Origin: Ignavibacteria bacterium
GTDB lineage: Bacteria > Bacteroidota > Ignavibacteria > Tepidaquicellales > Tepidaquicellaceae
Assembly (NCBI GenBank): GCA_041649015.1
Contig: JBAZNU010000001.1
Location: 248,001 to 312,000 of the forward strand
Length of the DNA stretch: 64,000 bases
Reading direction: 5' to 3'
Shown: piece after piece, positions 63,241 through 64,000 of the stretch
Layout: each line of letters opens with the position of its first letter
Numbering within the stretch: the first letter of the stretch is position 1
Position numbers and translations under genes: made by a program
The notes under the pieces: generated by a model
Databases searched by the model: none
Seen by the model: the letters and a program-made list of their open reading frames with translations, nothing else
Told to the model about the DNA's origin: nothing

Positions 63241-63852
63241 ATGAATAAAATAGAAGTAATAAATTCAGAGGAAAGATTATTCGAAAGAAGAAAAATCTTT
63301 TTAAATACAGTAATCGAAGAAGCCACTGCTTCAGAAATAATTCCGAAATTTATTTATTTAGATTCTGTTTCTCACGATCCGATAGAATTCTATATAAATA
63401 GTCCGGGTGGAAGCGTTACTGCCGGCCTGGCTATTTATGATATCATGTGTTCTATTAGTTCAGAAGTTTCAACAATCTGTTTCGGACAAGCTAGCTCTAT
63501 GGCTCAGGTACTTCTCACAGCGGGTGCAAAAGGAAAAAGGTTTGCTTATCCACATGCTCAGATAATGATGCATCAACCTATGGGTACAATCCAAGGACAA
63601 GTGACCGACATCCAGATACAGATGTTTGAGATACAAAAGCTTAAGCTCAAATTATCTGAAATCACAGCATTACACACAGGTCAACCTTTAGAAAGAGTAC
63701 TTCAGGATGCTGAAAGAGATTTTTATTTTTCAGTAGATGATGCTATAAAGTATGGCTTGATTGACGAAATAATAACACTTAGAAATGTCCCTGTTTTAAA
63801 TGATAAGAATAGAAATAACAGGAAAAGTAAAAACAATAAGAAAACAAAGTAA
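63241..63852 (+). CDS. ClpP-like serine protease
   Basis: A 203-residue protein with a complete ClpP site: nucleophile in GQASSMAQ (S86), IMMHQP (H111) and AERDFYFS (D160). INSPGGSVTAGLAIYD is the oligomer-contact block. The last 15 residues are Lys/Asn-rich. It is shorter and more divergent at the N-terminus than a housekeeping ClpP, so an element-encoded paralogue is likely; no ClpX/A is adjacent. It may degrade host or phage regulators, or process a capsid-like protein, which is inference. Confidence 0.88.
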   Translation: MNKIEVINSEERLFERRKIFLNTVIEEATASEIIPKFIYLDSVSHDPIEFYINSPGGSVTAGLAIYDIMCSISSEVSTICFGQASSMAQVLLTAGAKGKRFAYPHAQIMMHQPMGTIQGQVTDIQIQMFEIQKLKLKLSEITALHTGQPLERVLQDAERDFYFSVDDAIKYGLIDEIITLRNVPVLNDKNRNNRKSKNNKKTK

Positions 63853-63913
63853 TATTTATAAACAGGGCTTGTATAAATGCAAGCCCTATTTAATCAATTT
63901 AAATTTAAACCCA

Positions 63914-64000
63914 ATGAAGATAAGAATATTAGGTAGGCAAATTGAGATTAAAGATGCCAAAATCAAAGCGATATTTGATAATGCATACAAAAAATTTAAC
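63914..64000 (+). CDS. N-terminal end of an unidentified gene
   Basis: ATG 63914 opens a frame that runs off the window: MKIRILGRQIEIKDAKIKAI, then FDNAYKKFN. Located 61 bp after the ClpP-like gene and co-directional. Too short to identify. Confidence 0.4.
   Translation, partial: MKIRILGRQIEIKDAKIKAIFDNAYKKFN

Overview
The window is low-GC DNA (visibly about one third G+C) from a bacterium of the FCB (Bacteroidota/Chlorobiota) kind. Ignavibacteria is my best guess, because the left half combines a myxobacterial/Chlorobi-style carotenoid operon with a lipoprotein RND efflux set, a seven-PAS kinase and a mannose-type phosphorylase. Some genes have strong AGGAGG-like sites and many have none, which also fits that group. 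This is inference; there is no rRNA to settle it.

Left part, 1-27 kb, looks like ordinary chromosome. It holds the 5' end of a 5'-nucleotidase, a seven-PAS histidine kinase, and a nine-gene overlapping minus-strand carotenoid operon. The operon order is a CarH/LitR-type B12 photoreceptor-repressor, acyltransferase, glycosyltransferase, CruF, CrtYc, CrtYd, CrtI, CrtB and a second CrtI-like desaturase. It should make a monocyclic, 1'-hydroxylated, glycosylated and acylated carotenoid under light/B12 control; crtE is not here. Next come a TetR-TolC-MFP-RND efflux operon with a perfect palindromic operator, a cupin, a thioredoxin-like ferredoxin, a GH130 phosphorylase facing a two-domain glycosyltransferase, and a glycyl radical enzyme with its activase.

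At 27.1-27.4 kb the character changes. A tyrosine-recombinase C-terminal remnant, a terminator and an exact 3' half of a tRNA-Lys(CUU) mark an attachment site. To the right, as far as the window goes, lies accessory DNA: HipBA; many small hypotheticals with duplicated fragments; a nuclease/AAA+/WYL cassette between inverted paralogues; a Cas4-like DUF2779 protein; a complete ubiquitin-like conjugation operon; a PD-(D/E)XK-STAND NTPase divergent from a fused restriction-methylation enzyme; a HEPN-like gene; small gene pairs; a dynamin/Era-like GTPase; a GxxExxY nuclease-like protein; winged-helix Rep-like genes beside an iteron-like array; and a ClpP-like protease. No relaxase, conjugation genes or intact integrase are visible, so the element probably continues past 64 kb.

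The most notable system is the operon at 39.2-42.8 kb. It encodes an RHH-like protein, an acidic protein, a ubiquitin-like protein (Ubl), an E2 with HPN motif and candidate catalytic Cys, an E1 (ThiF/UBA) and a JAMM peptidase with a perfect HxH-x7-S-x2-D signature. The Ubl ends in Ala-Ala rather than Gly-Gly, the E1 has no Cys in its crossover loop, and a strong hairpin separates the Ubl from the enzymes.
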